Shown: positions 27,330 through 37,136 of the stretch, piece after piece
Layout of the letters: each line of letters opens with the position of its first letter
How positions within the stretch are numbered: position 1 is the first letter of the stretch
Origin: Aliidiomarina sanyensis
Lineage (GTDB): Bacteria > Pseudomonadota > Gammaproteobacteria > Enterobacterales > Alteromonadaceae
Direction: 5' to 3'
Length of the DNA: 51,398 nt
NCBI RefSeq assembly: GCF_003987175.1
Contig: NZ_PIPM01000013.1
Location: 1-51,398, forward strand
Position numbers and translations under genes: made by a program
The notes under the pieces: model-generated
Database searches by the model: none
The model's input: only the letters and a program-made list of their open reading frames with translations
Told to the model about the DNA's origin: nothing

Positions 27330-29117
27330 GTGAATCGACTGACAGCACAAAAAACAACGCGGGCCCCCCGCAGTATCGCACGAACACTGTTAACCAGCGT
27401 TCTGACGGTCTATTTTTTGCTGACGCTCGTGATCACCACTGGGCAGATTGCCTTTGAGTATAACAACACCCGAGATGCGCTGCTCGACGATTTACGTAAT
27501 CAGCACCATACCTTTGCAGCCAGCTTCTCACGGGCCATGTGGGAGTTTAACCACGAACAAACTGATGCCCTTGCCGAAGGTCTAATGAACATCCCGGCCA
27601 TCAACGGCATCATTTTGAGGGATGATCAGGAGCGTATTCTCATTAACCGCGGCGCCACCATTGCCAGCGATCGTCTGCAAACCATTGAGCACTCAGGGCC
27701 GATTCCTGAGGTCGCAGGTATTTTTGGTTATCACTCGCCATTGGTTTTTGAGTTCGCCGGCGGTACTGAGATTGTCGGAGATGTATTCCTGTTCTCAAGC
27801 CGTGATGTCACGATCGAGCGCTTGCGTCCCAGCATTATTTTATTAGTGCTCGGCGCGCTGATCAAAAGCTCGCTGCTCATTCTCTTATTCACCCTCGCAT
27901 TCCGTTACTTTCTGAGAAGCCCCCTTGAGAATCTGATCGAACAACTGCGCAATTTCTCACCGGAGCGTCCCGAGGCATCCCACATTCGACTTGAGCAACC
28001 GGAAGTAAATGAATTCTCGCTCCTTGAAGACGCATATAATGATTTGCTCTCCCGGTTGCGCTCGCACCAGAATGATTTGGATGCGGCTCATGCCAACCTG
28101 AATGCAGCGAATCGACGCCTTGAAGATCAAAATTTACTGCTCGAGCAAGAAATCGCTGAAAAGACCATTGGTATTTCAAAATTGATGCTCGATCTTGAGC
28201 GGCGGCGTCATGATCTTGAAATTCGCCAGCATTCTCTTGAGCAAGAAGTGCATCAACGTCGCCTGACCGAGTCTCGTCTCAAACAAGCAAATCGTGACTT
28301 GGAGGAGAGTCTCACATTCTTACAACAAGCACGAAATCAACTCTTAGCCTCAGAGAAACTTGCTTCTTTGGGGAGCTTAGTTACGAATATCGCCCACGAC
28401 GTGAGCACGCCCCTCGGCGTAGGGGTAACCGCGGCGAGTTATCTGAAAGAAAAGTTCCAGCACCTTCAGTGTGAGATAAGCGAAAATAAGATAACATCCG
28501 AAGGACTACTCGAACGTCTTTCAGCCCTCGAGGAGGCTGTCGAACTCATTGACGTGAATCTCCAACGGGCCAATGAATTAATGGATGGATTCAAACAAGT
28601 GGCTGCGGATCAAGCATCCGAGGCTGTGCGTGAAGTAAATGTAAAACAATATGTTCAACGAATTATTAAGGCTTTGAAGCCTCAGTTACAGAAACAAGCC
28701 TGTGAAGTCACCTTAACCTGCCCCGAGACCATCGTGGCTGAGTTTACCGCGGGCGCATTAGCTCAGATCCTCACCAACATGATGGTCAATAGCCTGATTC
28801 ATGGGTTTGAGCAAAAACCCAATGGGAAGATCAATATCTCGGTGCGCGTTGATGGTCAGCATTTGCATTTTCATTACTGCGATAACGGAGTCGGTATGTC
28901 ACAACGTCAGCTCCGGCAATTATTCGATGCGTTCTACACCACCCAACGTAATCAGGGTGGCAGTGGTTTAGGAACGCATATCATCCACTCACTTATTACG
29001 CAGTCTTTGCACGGTAAAATTACAGCAAGCAGTAAACCGGGCCAGGGTTTGTGTTACGATTTTTCATTCCCGGTTACCCTGCAACAGCCTGTGTCTGAGA
29101 TGTCATCACAAAACTGA
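27330..29117 (+). CDS. Membrane sensor histidine kinase without adjacent response regulator
   Basis: The 595-residue product starts at GTG. It has two membrane helices (about 19-41 and 167-192) around a periplasmic sensor domain of about 125 residues, a long cytoplasmic coiled coil (about 240-345), the H-box SLVTNIAHDVSTPLGVGV with His356, and a HATPase domain with NMMVNSLIHGF, DNGVGMS and GGSGLGTHIIHSL. The HDxxxPLG form of the H-box and the extended linker resemble the HPK4-like group of kinases. No response regulator is adjacent. It is divergent from the porin across 256 bp. The signal and partner are unknown. Confidence 0.93.
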   Translation: MNRLTAQKTTRAPRSIARTLLTSVLTVYFLLTLVITTGQIAFEYNNTRDALLDDLRNQHHTFAASFSRAMWEFNHEQTDALAEGLMNIPAINGIILRDDQERILINRGATIASDRLQTIEHSGPIPEVAGIFGYHSPLVFEFAGGTEIVGDVFLFSSRDVTIERLRPSIILLVLGALIKSSLLILLFTLAFRYFLRSPLENLIEQLRNFSPERPEASHIRLEQPEVNEFSLLEDAYNDLLSRLRSHQNDLDAAHANLNAANRRLEDQNLLLEQEIAEKTIGISKLMLDLERRRHDLEIRQHSLEQEVHQRRLTESRLKQANRDLEESLTFLQQARNQLLASEKLASLGSLVTNIAHDVSTPLGVGVTAASYLKEKFQHLQCEISENKITSEGLLERLSALEEAVELIDVNLQRANELMDGFKQVAADQASEAVREVNVKQYVQRIIKALKPQLQKQACEVTLTCPETIVAEFTAGALAQILTNMMVNSLIHGFEQKPNGKINISVRVDGQHLHFHYCDNGVGMSQRQLRQLFDAFYTTQRNQGGSGLGTHIIHSLITQSLHGKITASSKPGQGLCYDFSFPVTLQQPVSEMSSQN

Positions 29118-29142
29118 CAGCATGAGAAAACTTCGGTAGAAT
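29114..29142 (+). promoter_or_regulatory. Predicted sigma70 promoter of rdgC-srmB
   Basis: CTGACA (29114-29119), exactly 17 bp, then TAGAAT (29137-29142). Each hexamer has one mismatch to consensus. It overlaps the stop codon of the upstream kinase gene. Confidence 0.7.
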
Positions 29143-29238
29143 GCCGCGCCTCGCGCTGAGACACTCTGCCTCTTTTTTGCTGTTTCCGTGACTTAAGGCT
29201 TCCGTCAGGGCACCATTTTTTGAAGGAGTTTGTGTTTC

Positions 29239-30150
29239 ATGTGGTTTAAGAACCTTCGTGTCTATCATTTCACCCAGAAATTTAGTTGGGATGAAACGTC
29301 CGTCACCTCGTTAGAAGAGCGCCGCTTTTCTCCATGTGCTCGTTCCGAACCTGCAAGCGTGGGTTGGATTTCGCCCCTTGGCCAAGAAGACGGCCCCCTG
29401 GTGCACGAATTAAGTGACTTTGTTTTAGTGTGCTTAAAGAAAGAGGAGAAGGTCCTGCCTGCCAGCGCTATCAATGCCGAATTGGATGTTCGCAAAGAAG
29501 CGTATCAAAACGAGCATGCGCGTCCAATGCCGCGCAAAGAGCAGCAAAGTCTGAAAGAAGATATTACCCATCAAATGTTACCCCAAGCATTTAGCAAGTA
29601 CGGGATTACCTGGGCCATCATCGATCTCACTGGGCAGCGCCTACTGGTCGATGCATCTAGCGCATCAAAAGCCGAAGAACTGACTGCGGTATTGCGCAGT
29701 TGCTTGGGCTCACTCCCAGTCAAACCTTGGGGTGCTGAACATCCGGGCCATCATTTCTTCACCGAATGGGTCGCGAAACAAACACCACCGCATCCGTTTA
29801 CCATCGGGTTCGAGGCTGAACTGCGCGGAGAGCGTGATGATGATTCTGTGGTTCGTTTTAAGAATCATGACCTCACCACTGAAGAGGTCGCACTGCATTT
29901 ACAGCACGGCAAACAGGTCACGCAGCTAGCCTTAGAATGGTCTGAGCGATTGAGCTTCACGCTAGCGGATGATTATGCCGTTAAAAAATTACGCTTTAGC
30001 GATATACTAAAAGAGCAGCTCGACGACGTGCATGCAGAGAGCCGAGCCGAACAACTTGACCGCGATTTTGCGCTCATGAGTGCTGAGTTCAGTGAATTAT
30101 TGAATCAACTTGAGCAGGCGCTTGAAATCCAAGCCACTGTGGAGCCGTAA
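29239..30150 (+). CDS. rdgC: Recombination-associated protein RdgC
   Basis: Ring-shaped DNA-binding dimer that restrains RecA. The 303-residue product equals the E. coli length and begins MWFKNLRVYHFTQKF. Conserved segments are MGWVPP in its form VGWISPLG, KKEEKVLPASAINAEL, the SLKEDITHQMLPQAFSKY helix and DLTTEEVALHLQHGKQVTQLALEW, split here. ATG at 29239 has AAGGAG eleven bases upstream; in-frame TTG at 29230 is too close to it. srmB follows after 3 bp, so the two are likely co-transcribed. Confidence 0.97.
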   Translation: MWFKNLRVYHFTQKFSWDETSVTSLEERRFSPCARSEPASVGWISPLGQEDGPLVHELSDFVLVCLKKEEKVLPASAINAELDVRKEAYQNEHARPMPRKEQQSLKEDITHQMLPQAFSKYGITWAIIDLTGQRLLVDASSASKAEELTAVLRSCLGSLPVKPWGAEHPGHHFFTEWVAKQTPPHPFTIGFEAELRGERDDDSVVRFKNHDLTTEEVALHLQHGKQVTQLALEWSERLSFTLADDYAVKKLRFSDILKEQLDDVHAESRAEQLDRDFALMSAEFSELLNQLEQALEIQATVEP

Positions 30151-30153
30151 CCG

Positions 30154-31449
30154 ATGACACCTGATTGGGCCGAACTTGATCTTGCCCCTGAGCTGATTCA
30201 TGTCCTTCTTGAGAAAGGCCTGAATAAGCCTACCCGTATCCAACAAGATGTAATTCCCCTTGCAATGGATGGACGGGATATCATGGCCACATCGCCCACA
30301 GGAACCGGCAAAACCCTCGCGTTCCTGCTACCTGCCATTCAACATTTAATGGATTTTCCGCGCCGGGATTCAGGTGGTGCCCGGGTTCTCATTCTCGCGC
30401 CCACTCGCGAGCTCGCTGAGCAAATCGGGAAAGAAGCCGAGGCTTTGTGTGATGCGGCGGATCTCCGTTGCCTGACTATTACGGGAGGCATCAACTACGG
30501 CTCTCACCTTGAGCACCTCGAAAAGAATCTTGATGTGTTAGTCGCTACCCCCGGACGCTTATTGGATTATTTACGAGCAGACTCGTTTAGCGCGGAGCAC
30601 GTCGAGATTCTTGTACTCGACGAAGCAGACCGTATGTTGGACATGGGCTTTCGGACGCCGGTTGAACAGATCATGAATGAAGCCGCGTATCTGCGCCAAC
30701 GCCTGCTCTTTTCTGCCACTGCGGACCATTCCACACTTGCTGCATTTGGTAAGTTAGTCTTGGAAAAGCCCGAGGTGATCAGCGCCCAGTCCCCAAAACG
30801 GGAGCGCGGCAAAATCCATCAATGGCTGCACATCAGTGATACGTTGGAGCACAAAAAAGCACTGCTGATGCACCTCGTGCGTTCGTTTTCGGGCCGCATT
30901 CTGGTCTTTGTACGCAAACGTGAACGCGCCCATGATGTCGCGGAGTTTTTGCAGCAACAAGGATTTGGTGCCATCGCACTGGAGGGGGGCTTACCACAAG
31001 CAGAGCGGCAGGAGCGGTTGAAGTCGTTTAGCTCCATCAAGCAACGGATCATGGTAGCGACCGATGTTGCTGCGCGAGGCTTGGATATTCCCGACGTTGA
31101 ATTGGTCGTGAACTTTGATCTGCCCCGCAAGGGCGATACCTTTGTCCACCGAATTGGCCGGACCGCGCGCGCGGGTAAACGCGGTACAGCCGTGGCCTTA
31201 GTTGAAGCCCATGATGCTGAACATCTCGGGCGAATTGAGCGATATATGGGTGAGCGGATTGAACGTCGCTTCGTGCCCGATCTCCGGCCGCAATATAAAT
31301 TCCCCGATGCAGAGAAGAAAAAGAAGAAGAAGCTGAAGAAAAAAGCGAAACAAGGAAAAGCTACTTCAGCAAAACCTTCAAAGACAGGAAAACCCAAGCC
31401 AGCGACAAAAGTCAAAAAGGAAAGCCCGAAGAAAAAGCCCCAAGACTAG
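30154..31449 (+). CDS. srmB: DEAD-box RNA helicase SrmB
   Basis: ATP-dependent RNA helicase that helps early 50S ribosome assembly. Motifs in order: Q motif near residue 28, Walker A SPTGTGKT, PTRELAEQ, VATPGRLLDYL, DEAD in LVLDEADRMLDMGF, SAT, VFVRKRERAHDVAEFL, ATDVAARGLDIPDV and HRIGRTARAGKRG. KIHQWLHISDTLEHKKALLMHL closely follows E. coli SrmB. The C-terminal 45 residues are Lys-rich, as expected for RNA binding. The stop codon lies inside a hairpin used as a minus-strand terminator. Confidence 0.93.
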   Translation: MTPDWAELDLAPELIHVLLEKGLNKPTRIQQDVIPLAMDGRDIMATSPTGTGKTLAFLLPAIQHLMDFPRRDSGGARVLILAPTRELAEQIGKEAEALCDAADLRCLTITGGINYGSHLEHLEKNLDVLVATPGRLLDYLRADSFSAEHVEILVLDEADRMLDMGFRTPVEQIMNEAAYLRQRLLFSATADHSTLAAFGKLVLEKPEVISAQSPKRERGKIHQWLHISDTLEHKKALLMHLVRSFSGRILVFVRKRERAHDVAEFLQQQGFGAIALEGGLPQAERQERLKSFSSIKQRIMVATDVAARGLDIPDVELVVNFDLPRKGDTFVHRIGRTARAGKRGTAVALVEAHDAEHLGRIERYMGERIERRFVPDLRPQYKFPDAEKKKKKKLKKKAKQGKATSAKPSKTGKPKPATKVKKESPKKKPQD

Positions 31450-31455
31450 GGGCTT
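31431..31455 (-). terminator. Terminator of the VanZ-like gene, embedded in the srmB 3' end
   Basis: AAGCCCC (31435-31441) pairs with GGGGCTT (31449-31455). On the minus strand the stem is followed by TTTTCTTC. The 7-nt loop holds most of the srmB stop codon. Confidence 0.7.
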
Positions 31456-31473
31456 CGATTCACGAAACGGTTT

Positions 31474-31845
31474 TTAAGAGCGCAATGAGCGGCGTTTCTG
31501 TCGTTGTCCGAGGAAACGCCCAAACCCAGCCCGTAAACCATAAAATGCGGCGACACCCGCCATATCCGCGACCACATCCCACACATCTGCACCACGTCCT
31601 GGCACGTAATGTTGGATCAATTCGATCGCGATCCCGTAAAACAACAGAAGCGTCCACGCGATCCAAAGCTTTGGACGAAACGCAATATGTAAACTGGCGG
31701 CAAGCACAAAGAACAAACCGAAGTGCACGATTTTATCCGCGTGAGGAAAACGAAACGCTTCTGGATTCGAGGGGCTCTGCATCAAAAACAGAACCGAGAC
31801 GCCAAGCATTACCAGCACAAACAATATACGGGGAACCAACAACAC
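31474..31845 (-). CDS. VanZ-like membrane protein
   Basis: The 123-residue product has three or four membrane helices (about 5-22, 40-58, 60-80 and 90-107) and the VanZ-family pattern ADKIVHFGLFFVL followed by ELIQHYVPGRGADVWDVVADMAG. GTG at 31845 has AAGGA about five bases upstream. The cellular role of stand-alone VanZ-like proteins is unclear; the name comes from a teicoplanin-resistance cluster and does not imply resistance here. It starts 48 bp after thiI stops, on the same strand. Confidence 0.85.
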   Translation of the reverse strand: MLLVPRILFVLVMLGVSVLFLMQSPSNPEAFRFPHADKIVHFGLFFVLAASLHIAFRPKLWIAWTLLLFYGIAIELIQHYVPGRGADVWDVVADMAGVAAFYGLRAGFGRFLGQRQKRRSLRS

Positions 31846-31893
31846 ACCTATCCTTATCTGCCGGGCAGTTACCGTGTAAATCTGCAGGCCCGC

Positions 31894-33351
31894 TTAGCGG
31901 TTCCCGCACTCGTAAATCGCGACTTCCTTGAATCCGTGCTCTTGTAGCTGAATTGCTTGCAAACGACTCATGACGCCTTGCTGACAATAAAGCGCATAGC
32001 AACCCTGTTTGTCTAGTGTATCCTGTTTGCTTGCTAGACGGAAAAACGGAATATGTAACACTTTGTGTCCATCCAGCGCGAGGGGTGCCTGTTCCACTTC
32101 GTCGGCCGTCCGAATATCAATCAAAACGGCCTCCGCAGGTAAAGCATCTCGATAAACTTTTGGACCTGCTACTGATTTTACACGAACTTCACGTATATCA
32201 ACGGACCGAGCCTGTGCAACCACGTCCTGAATAAGGCTGTCTGGCAAAATAGTCTGCTCTGTTTTTGCAATGACATCTGGCTTTACTTTCACCGATGGTT
32301 GCTTGGAAATCACACCACAATACTCAGGAACAGCGGCACTCAGGTGTTCAACGCCAATCGCCCGCGCTTGATCCACAATAGTTTGTTTGTCACTGACGAT
32401 CAGCGGCCGAACAATCAAAGTCGAAGTCGCTGCGTCAATCAATTGCAAATTGCTCAGGGTTTGGCTGGATACCTGCCCCACCGCTTCCCCGGTCACAATG
32501 GCTTGAGCTCTCAGTTGCTTGGCCACCTGTTCCGCTGCCCGCATCATCGCGCGCTTCAAAAACACGCCTAAGGCGCCCTGGTCTGCATGTTCGAGAATTT
32601 GCTGGACGACTTGGCTGAAATCTACGCTGACAAAACGGACCGCATGAGTCTTCGAGAATTTTTCCCACAAATAGTACGAAATCTCTTGTACCGCTGCTTC
32701 ATGGGTATCCGCCCCTAAATTAAAGAAACAGAAATGCGTCCGGGCCCCACGCCGCATCATCTGGAAGCTGGCGACGGCACTGTCGAAGCCTCCGGACATC
32801 AAGGACACGACCGTTTCCTGCGTAGGGAGCGGGAATCCACCAAGTGCGTTAAAGCGGGTGACCACCAGCGATATTTGATCTTCAATCACGTGCAAGACCA
32901 CTTCTACCTCAGGCTTCACCAGTTGTACTTGGGCACCTGGAACCCGCGCTTTGATGCCCCCACCCAAATAACGGGCAAGATCCATCGAGGAAAACTCGTG
33001 TTTTCCTTTGCGCTTCACACGCACCGCAAACCGGGTGTTCACCAGTGCATCCTGCTTGTAGGTCAAGACCCACGTCAGGATATCCTCGAATGGCATCAGT
33101 GGCGCCTGCAGCACTTGCTCAAAATAAGCGATACCGGGTGTCGACTGAAGTCGCTCGATCGTCGCTTGCGTGACCTCAGGCAGATCATCATGGCTCACTT
33201 CGATCCGGTCCCAATGATTCCGCACACGTACCGATGAATGAAGTGGCTTTAATAAAGTCCGCAGATTCCCAGTCAGGACCCGCACATGCCGCTGCCGAAC
33301 GGACCGACTTTTTATCGTAATTTCTGCATGAAGACGAACAATGAAACGCAT
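31894..33351 (-). CDS. thiI: tRNA 4-thiouridine synthase / thiamine sulfur carrier ThiI
   Basis: Makes s4U8 in tRNA and transfers sulfur for thiamine thiazole. The 485-residue product has NFLD and THUMP domains (1-165), the PP-loop SGGFDS (186-191), Cys345 in PEYCGVISK, and a C-terminal rhodanese domain with the persulfide Cys456 in YCQQGVMSR, the same number as in E. coli. It is divergent from xseB, as in E. coli, across a 155-bp gap with a TATAAT for each-side expression. Both activities should be intact. Confidence 0.97.
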   Translation of the reverse strand: MRFIVRLHAEITIKSRSVRQRHVRVLTGNLRTLLKPLHSSVRVRNHWDRIEVSHDDLPEVTQATIERLQSTPGIAYFEQVLQAPLMPFEDILTWVLTYKQDALVNTRFAVRVKRKGKHEFSSMDLARYLGGGIKARVPGAQVQLVKPEVEVVLHVIEDQISLVVTRFNALGGFPLPTQETVVSLMSGGFDSAVASFQMMRRGARTHFCFFNLGADTHEAAVQEISYYLWEKFSKTHAVRFVSVDFSQVVQQILEHADQGALGVFLKRAMMRAAEQVAKQLRAQAIVTGEAVGQVSSQTLSNLQLIDAATSTLIVRPLIVSDKQTIVDQARAIGVEHLSAAVPEYCGVISKQPSVKVKPDVIAKTEQTILPDSLIQDVVAQARSVDIREVRVKSVAGPKVYRDALPAEAVLIDIRTADEVEQAPLALDGHKVLHIPFFRLASKQDTLDKQGCYALYCQQGVMSRLQAIQLQEHGFKEVAIYECGNR

Positions 33352-33380
33352 AGCAACTCAACCGTAAAAATGAGCGCGAA

Positions 33381-33386
33381 ATTATA
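33381..33386 (-). promoter_or_regulatory. -10 element of thiI
   Basis: A perfect TATAAT on the minus strand lies 30 bp before the thiI start. It is preceded directly by TG; no strong -35 is visible. Confidence 0.45.
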
Positions 33387-33506
33387 CAGGAAAATCACTC
33401 GGCCAGCGAATTGCAATGGCTGTTATCTGAAAGATGTGCCGTTCCGCGCTGCCTGTGGTATTTTATGGGTTCTAGAAGCATCCCTCGAACGGCCCAAGGA
33501 GATCCC

Positions 33507-33779
33507 ATGGCTGAGCAATCAAAAGCGCAGGAAAATCTTGGATTTGAGCAAGCGTTGCAAGAGCTTGAGCAGATCATACAAGCGCTCGAGCAAGGTGATT
33601 TACCCCTCGAACAATCGTTGCAGCAGTTTGAACGCGCGGTTCAGTTATCCCGTGTGAGTCAGCAAAAGCTGCAAGATGCCGAGCAACGCGTGCATGTTTT
33701 GCTGCAACAACAGCAGGGCGAGTCATTGCAGGACATCACATCAGAAATCAATGAATCGGGAACCGACACGTCCTCATGA
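33507..33779 (+). CDS. xseB: Exodeoxyribonuclease VII small subunit
   Basis: Small subunit of exonuclease VII, a single-strand DNase with XseA. The 90-residue product shows [35 protein letters not shown] in pieces: two helices forming the coiled-coil signature. ATG at 33507 has AAGGAGA six bases upstream. Its stop overlaps the ispA start (ATGA), a coupled junction typical of this operon. Confidence 0.95.
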   Translation: MAEQSKAQENLGFEQALQELEQIIQALEQGDLPLEQSLQQFERAVQLSRVSQQKLQDAEQRVHVLLQQQQGESLQDITSEINESGTDTSS

Positions 33780-34690
33780 GCGCTCTGAACCCTGCGGTTG
33801 AAACACTCTCTCTTGAGGCCGCACAAGCTCACTTTCGGGACCGCCATGACTCATTTCTGGCCAACCGTTTCGAGCAGGAGCCCGAGTTCGGCTCCCTTCT
33901 TGCGGCAATGCGCTATGCGACTCTCCTCGGCGGCAAGCGCGTGCGACCTTTTTTGGTGTATGCCACCGGGTCCATGCTCGGCAGTTCGGAGCTCACACTC
34001 GATGCACCAGCAGCAGCTATCGAATGTGTTCATGCCTATTCGCTCGTGCACGATGATCTCCCGGCCATGGACGATGATGCGTTGCGCAGAGGGCAACCGA
34101 CCTGTCACATTAAATTTGATGAGGCCACCGCAATCCTCGCTGGGGATGCGCTGCAGAGTCTCGCGTTCTCCCTCATCAGCGAGCCCATACCGGGTGTGGC
34201 TCCGGAACGTCAGTTGCGCATGGTTGCAGTACTCGCCGAAGCCGCTGGGTTACGAGGCATGTGCGGCGGCCAAATGTTGGATATTGCAGCCACCGGCACC
34301 ACTATTTCCGCCACTGAGCTTGAGCATGTCCACCGCTTAAAAACCGGCGCGCTGTTGCGTGCATCGGTTATGTTAGGAGCGCTTACCGCGCCTGGAATTG
34401 AAGAAGAAACCTTGGACGCTTTGGATGATTTTGCCCAAGCCATTGGCCTCGCATTTCAGGTCCAAGACGATATTCTTGATGTCACTGGCGACACGCAAAC
34501 ACTCGGAAAACAACAAGGCGCTGATCAAGCACTCAACAAATCAACGTATCCTGCTTTATTAGGTCTTGAGGGTTCGAAGCAAAGGCTCTCGGATTTACAC
34601 CAAAAAGCGCTACACGCGCTTTCGCGAATCCCGTACAATACTGCCCTCTTAAATGCTTTCACCGACTATTTGGTAACACGAGACCGTTAG
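33776..34690 (+). CDS. ispA: Farnesyl diphosphate synthase
   Basis: Builds farnesyl diphosphate from IPP and DMAPP, the precursor of ubiquinone side chains and undecaprenyl phosphate. The 304-residue product has [14 protein letters not shown], the first Asp-rich motif [14 protein letters not shown] and the second [13 protein letters not shown]. It overlaps xseB by 4 bp and precedes dxs by 4 bp. Products feed the ubiquinone enzymes UbiI and UbiH encoded earlier in the window. Confidence 0.97.
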   Translation: MSALNPAVETLSLEAAQAHFRDRHDSFLANRFEQEPEFGSLLAAMRYATLLGGKRVRPFLVYATGSMLGSSELTLDAPAAAIECVHAYSLVHDDLPAMDDDALRRGQPTCHIKFDEATAILAGDALQSLAFSLISEPIPGVAPERQLRMVAVLAEAAGLRGMCGGQMLDIAATGTTISATELEHVHRLKTGALLRASVMLGALTAPGIEEETLDALDDFAQAIGLAFQVQDDILDVTGDTQTLGKQQGADQALNKSTYPALLGLEGSKQRLSDLHQKALHALSRIPYNTALLNAFTDYLVTRDR

Positions 34691-34694
34691 AACC

Positions 34695-36557
34695 ATGACC
34701 ATTGCAAACCAAACAGCATTTCCTTTGCTGCATCTCATTGACTCTCCGGCAGATTTGCGCGGCTTGCCCAAGCAAAAGCTGCAACAGGTGAGCGATGAGC
34801 TACGCCAGTATTTGCTGTCCTCGGTCAGTAAAAGCAGTGGTCACTTGGCATCTGGGCTCGGCACAGTTGAGCTTACCGTCGCACTACATTATGTCTACCA
34901 AACTCCCTTTGATCACTTGGTCTGGGATGTAGGCCATCAAGCGTATCCCCATAAAATTCTGACCGGTCGCCGGGACAGCATGCACACCATTCGTCAAAAA
35001 GAAGGGTTGCATCCATTCCCATGGCGCGAAGAAAGCGAATATGACGTTCTGTCCGTTGGTCACTCAAGCACCTCAATAAGCGCCGCACTAGGCCTTGCCA
35101 TTGCCGCCCAGCATGAAGAGCAGAATCGCAAAGTTGTTGCTGTCATCGGGGATGGTGCACTGACCGCCGGTATGGCGTTTGAAGCACTCAATCACGCGGG
35201 TGATGTCAGTCCCGATATGTTGGTCATTCTTAATGATAACGACATGTCTATTTCCGAGAATGTCGGTGCTTTGAATTCCCACTTTGCGCGGATTTTATCG
35301 GGCAAGCTGTATACGTCCCTGCGCGAGGGCGGCAAGCAACTCTTGCGCGGCATGCCAAACATGCGTGAACTCGTTAGCAAAGCAGAAGAGCACGTCAAGG
35401 GCATGGTCACCCCAGGCACTATTTTTGAAGAGCTCGGCTTTAATTACATTGGCCCAATCGATGGCCATGATGTAGATAGCTTGGTCGAGACCTTGCAAAA
35501 CATGCGCGCTATGAAAGGACCACAGTTGTTGCATGTGGTCACGCGCAAAGGTAAAGGGTACGCCCCTGCGGAGAAAGATCCGATTGGTTACCACGGAGTT
35601 CCGAAATTCGATCCGAGCGTTGATTCACTGCCCAGTAAACCAGCTACCGTTCCCTCTTATTCGGCTGTTTTTGGCCAGTGGCTTTGTGAGATGGCCGCAC
35701 AAGATCCGAATGTGATTGGCATCACACCCGCTATGCGTGAAGGATCGGGCATGGTCGAGTTTGCCCAACGGTTCCCAAAACAATATTTTGATGTGGCCAT
35801 TGCTGAACAACACGCGGTGACATTTGGTGCGGGCCTCGCGATTGCCGGGAAGAAACCCGTGGTCGCTATTTATTCCACGTTCTTACAGCGCGCTTATGAC
35901 CAGGTCATTCATGATGTAGCCTTACAAAACTTGCCGGTACTCTTCGCAATAGACCGTGCGGGTATTGTGGGCGCTGATGGCCCCACCCACCAAGGAGCAT
36001 ATGACCTCTCGTTCTTGCGTTGCGTACCGAACATGGTCGTGATGACACCGAGTGACGAGAATGAATGCCGTCTGATGCTGTACACCGGCTATCAACACGC
36101 AGGACCAAGTGCCGTGCGCTATCCGCGGGGAAATGGTGTTGGCGCTGATTATCAGCCTCTTGCGGCACTTCCACTCGGAAAAAGCGTTGAGAAACGCACG
36201 GGCAAAGGTGTCGCTATCTTGAACTTCGGGATACTTTTACCCGAGGCCCTAGAAGTCGCTGACGCTATCAATGCAACTGTCATCGACATGCGGTTCGTGA
36301 AGCCGTTGGATGTCGACGCTGTGTTAGCAGCAGCCGAATCCCATGAACTCTTGGTGACGCTGGAGGAAAACTCCATCCTCGGCGGTGCAGGTAGCGCAGT
36401 TCTCGAAACATTACAACAGCACCGTAAGCAAACACCAGTGTTGATGTTGGGTCTGCCAGATGAGTTCATCAAGCACGGTACCCAAGACGAAATTCGCGCC
36501 GAACTAGGGCTAGATGCAACAGGCATCCTTGCGCAAATTCGAGCGTATCAGAAATAG
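34695..36557 (+). CDS. dxs: 1-deoxy-D-xylulose-5-phosphate synthase
   Basis: Thiamine-diphosphate enzyme joining pyruvate and glyceraldehyde 3-phosphate, the first step of the MEP isoprenoid pathway and a donor to thiamine and pyridoxal synthesis. The 620-residue product matches the E. coli length. Motifs are [14 protein letters not shown], the ThDP motif [15 protein letters not shown] ... [10 protein letters not shown], and the pyrimidine-side Glu in [13 protein letters not shown]. It ends the xseB-ispA-dxs operon; a GC-rich hairpin follows. Confidence 0.98.
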   Translation: MTIANQTAFPLLHLIDSPADLRGLPKQKLQQVSDELRQYLLSSVSKSSGHLASGLGTVELTVALHYVYQTPFDHLVWDVGHQAYPHKILTGRRDSMHTIRQKEGLHPFPWREESEYDVLSVGHSSTSISAALGLAIAAQHEEQNRKVVAVIGDGALTAGMAFEALNHAGDVSPDMLVILNDNDMSISENVGALNSHFARILSGKLYTSLREGGKQLLRGMPNMRELVSKAEEHVKGMVTPGTIFEELGFNYIGPIDGHDVDSLVETLQNMRAMKGPQLLHVVTRKGKGYAPAEKDPIGYHGVPKFDPSVDSLPSKPATVPSYSAVFGQWLCEMAAQDPNVIGITPAMREGSGMVEFAQRFPKQYFDVAIAEQHAVTFGAGLAIAGKKPVVAIYSTFLQRAYDQVIHDVALQNLPVLFAIDRAGIVGADGPTHQGAYDLSFLRCVPNMVVMTPSDENECRLMLYTGYQHAGPSAVRYPRGNGVGADYQPLAALPLGKSVEKRTGKGVAILNFGILLPEALEVADAINATVIDMRFVKPLDVDAVLAAAESHELLVTLEENSILGGAGSAVLETLQQHRKQTPVLMLGLPDEFIKHGTQDEIRAELGLDATGILAQIRAYQK

Positions 36558-36561
36558 CAAT

Positions 36562-36584
36562 GGGCCGCATCGCGGCCCTTCTTC
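36562..36584 (+). terminator. Terminator after dxs
   Basis: GGGCCGC (36562-36568) and GCGGCCC (36572-36578) form a 7-bp stem with a 3-nt loop, followed by TTCTTC. The T tract is short. It lies 4 bp after the dxs stop codon. Confidence 0.6.
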
Positions 36585-36621
36585 ATGTACTCGCTCGCAC
36601 AACCGCAACACAGTGCAGTCG

Positions 36622-37113
36622 TTAAGCAAAAACGCCGTAAATTAACAGCAAGTGCATAATCACCAGGGTGAAAAGCCCCGCAATCACATCGTCTAACATA
36701 ATCCCAAGCCCACCATCGACTTTGCGATCGAACCAACGAATCGGCCACGGCTTAACAATATCGAAGAAGCGGAACAGAAGAAACGCGACCAACAGCGACC
36801 ACGCACTCACCGGCACTGCGATCATAGCAATCATGAAACCAGCAATCTCATCCCAAACGATTGCCGGCGCGTCGTGCTCACCCATTGCTTTTGCGGTAGC
36901 GCCACATAGGTAAATCCCCAGAAGGGTAAACAGCACGACCACCCCCACATAGGCTGAGACACCCAGTGGCGCAAAAAGCCACACCAAAACCAAGGCTGGC
37001 AATGTACCAAACGTACCGGGTGCCTTGGGCGCCAGTCCGGTGCCAAATCCAAGGGAAACAAAGTGAATCGGGTCTTTTAGCAGTTCTCGCTTATTTTTTA
37101 TAGGCCGAGTCAT
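36622..37113 (-). CDS. pgpA: Phosphatidylglycerophosphatase A
   Basis: Membrane phosphatase that makes phosphatidylglycerol. The 163-residue product starts with HFVSLGFGTGLAPKAPGTFGTL, the family signature, then has several membrane helices, IVWDEIAGF, the segment KPWPIRWFDRKVDGGLGIMLDDVIAG and a last helix. It is the final gene of ribH-nusB-thiL-pgpA, convergent with dxs. Confidence 0.96.
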   Translation of the reverse strand: MTRPIKNKRELLKDPIHFVSLGFGTGLAPKAPGTFGTLPALVLVWLFAPLGVSAYVGVVVLFTLLGIYLCGATAKAMGEHDAPAIVWDEIAGFMIAMIAVPVSAWSLLVAFLLFRFFDIVKPWPIRWFDRKVDGGLGIMLDDVIAGLFTLVIMHLLLIYGVFA

Positions 37114-37136
37114 GTGGGTATCCTGCGCAACGTGAA

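Noticed and set aside
31319-31440. Lys-rich srmB tail as a frameshift artefact
   Set aside because: A basic low-complexity tail is normal in SrmB, and the frame continues to a stop inside a terminator stem.
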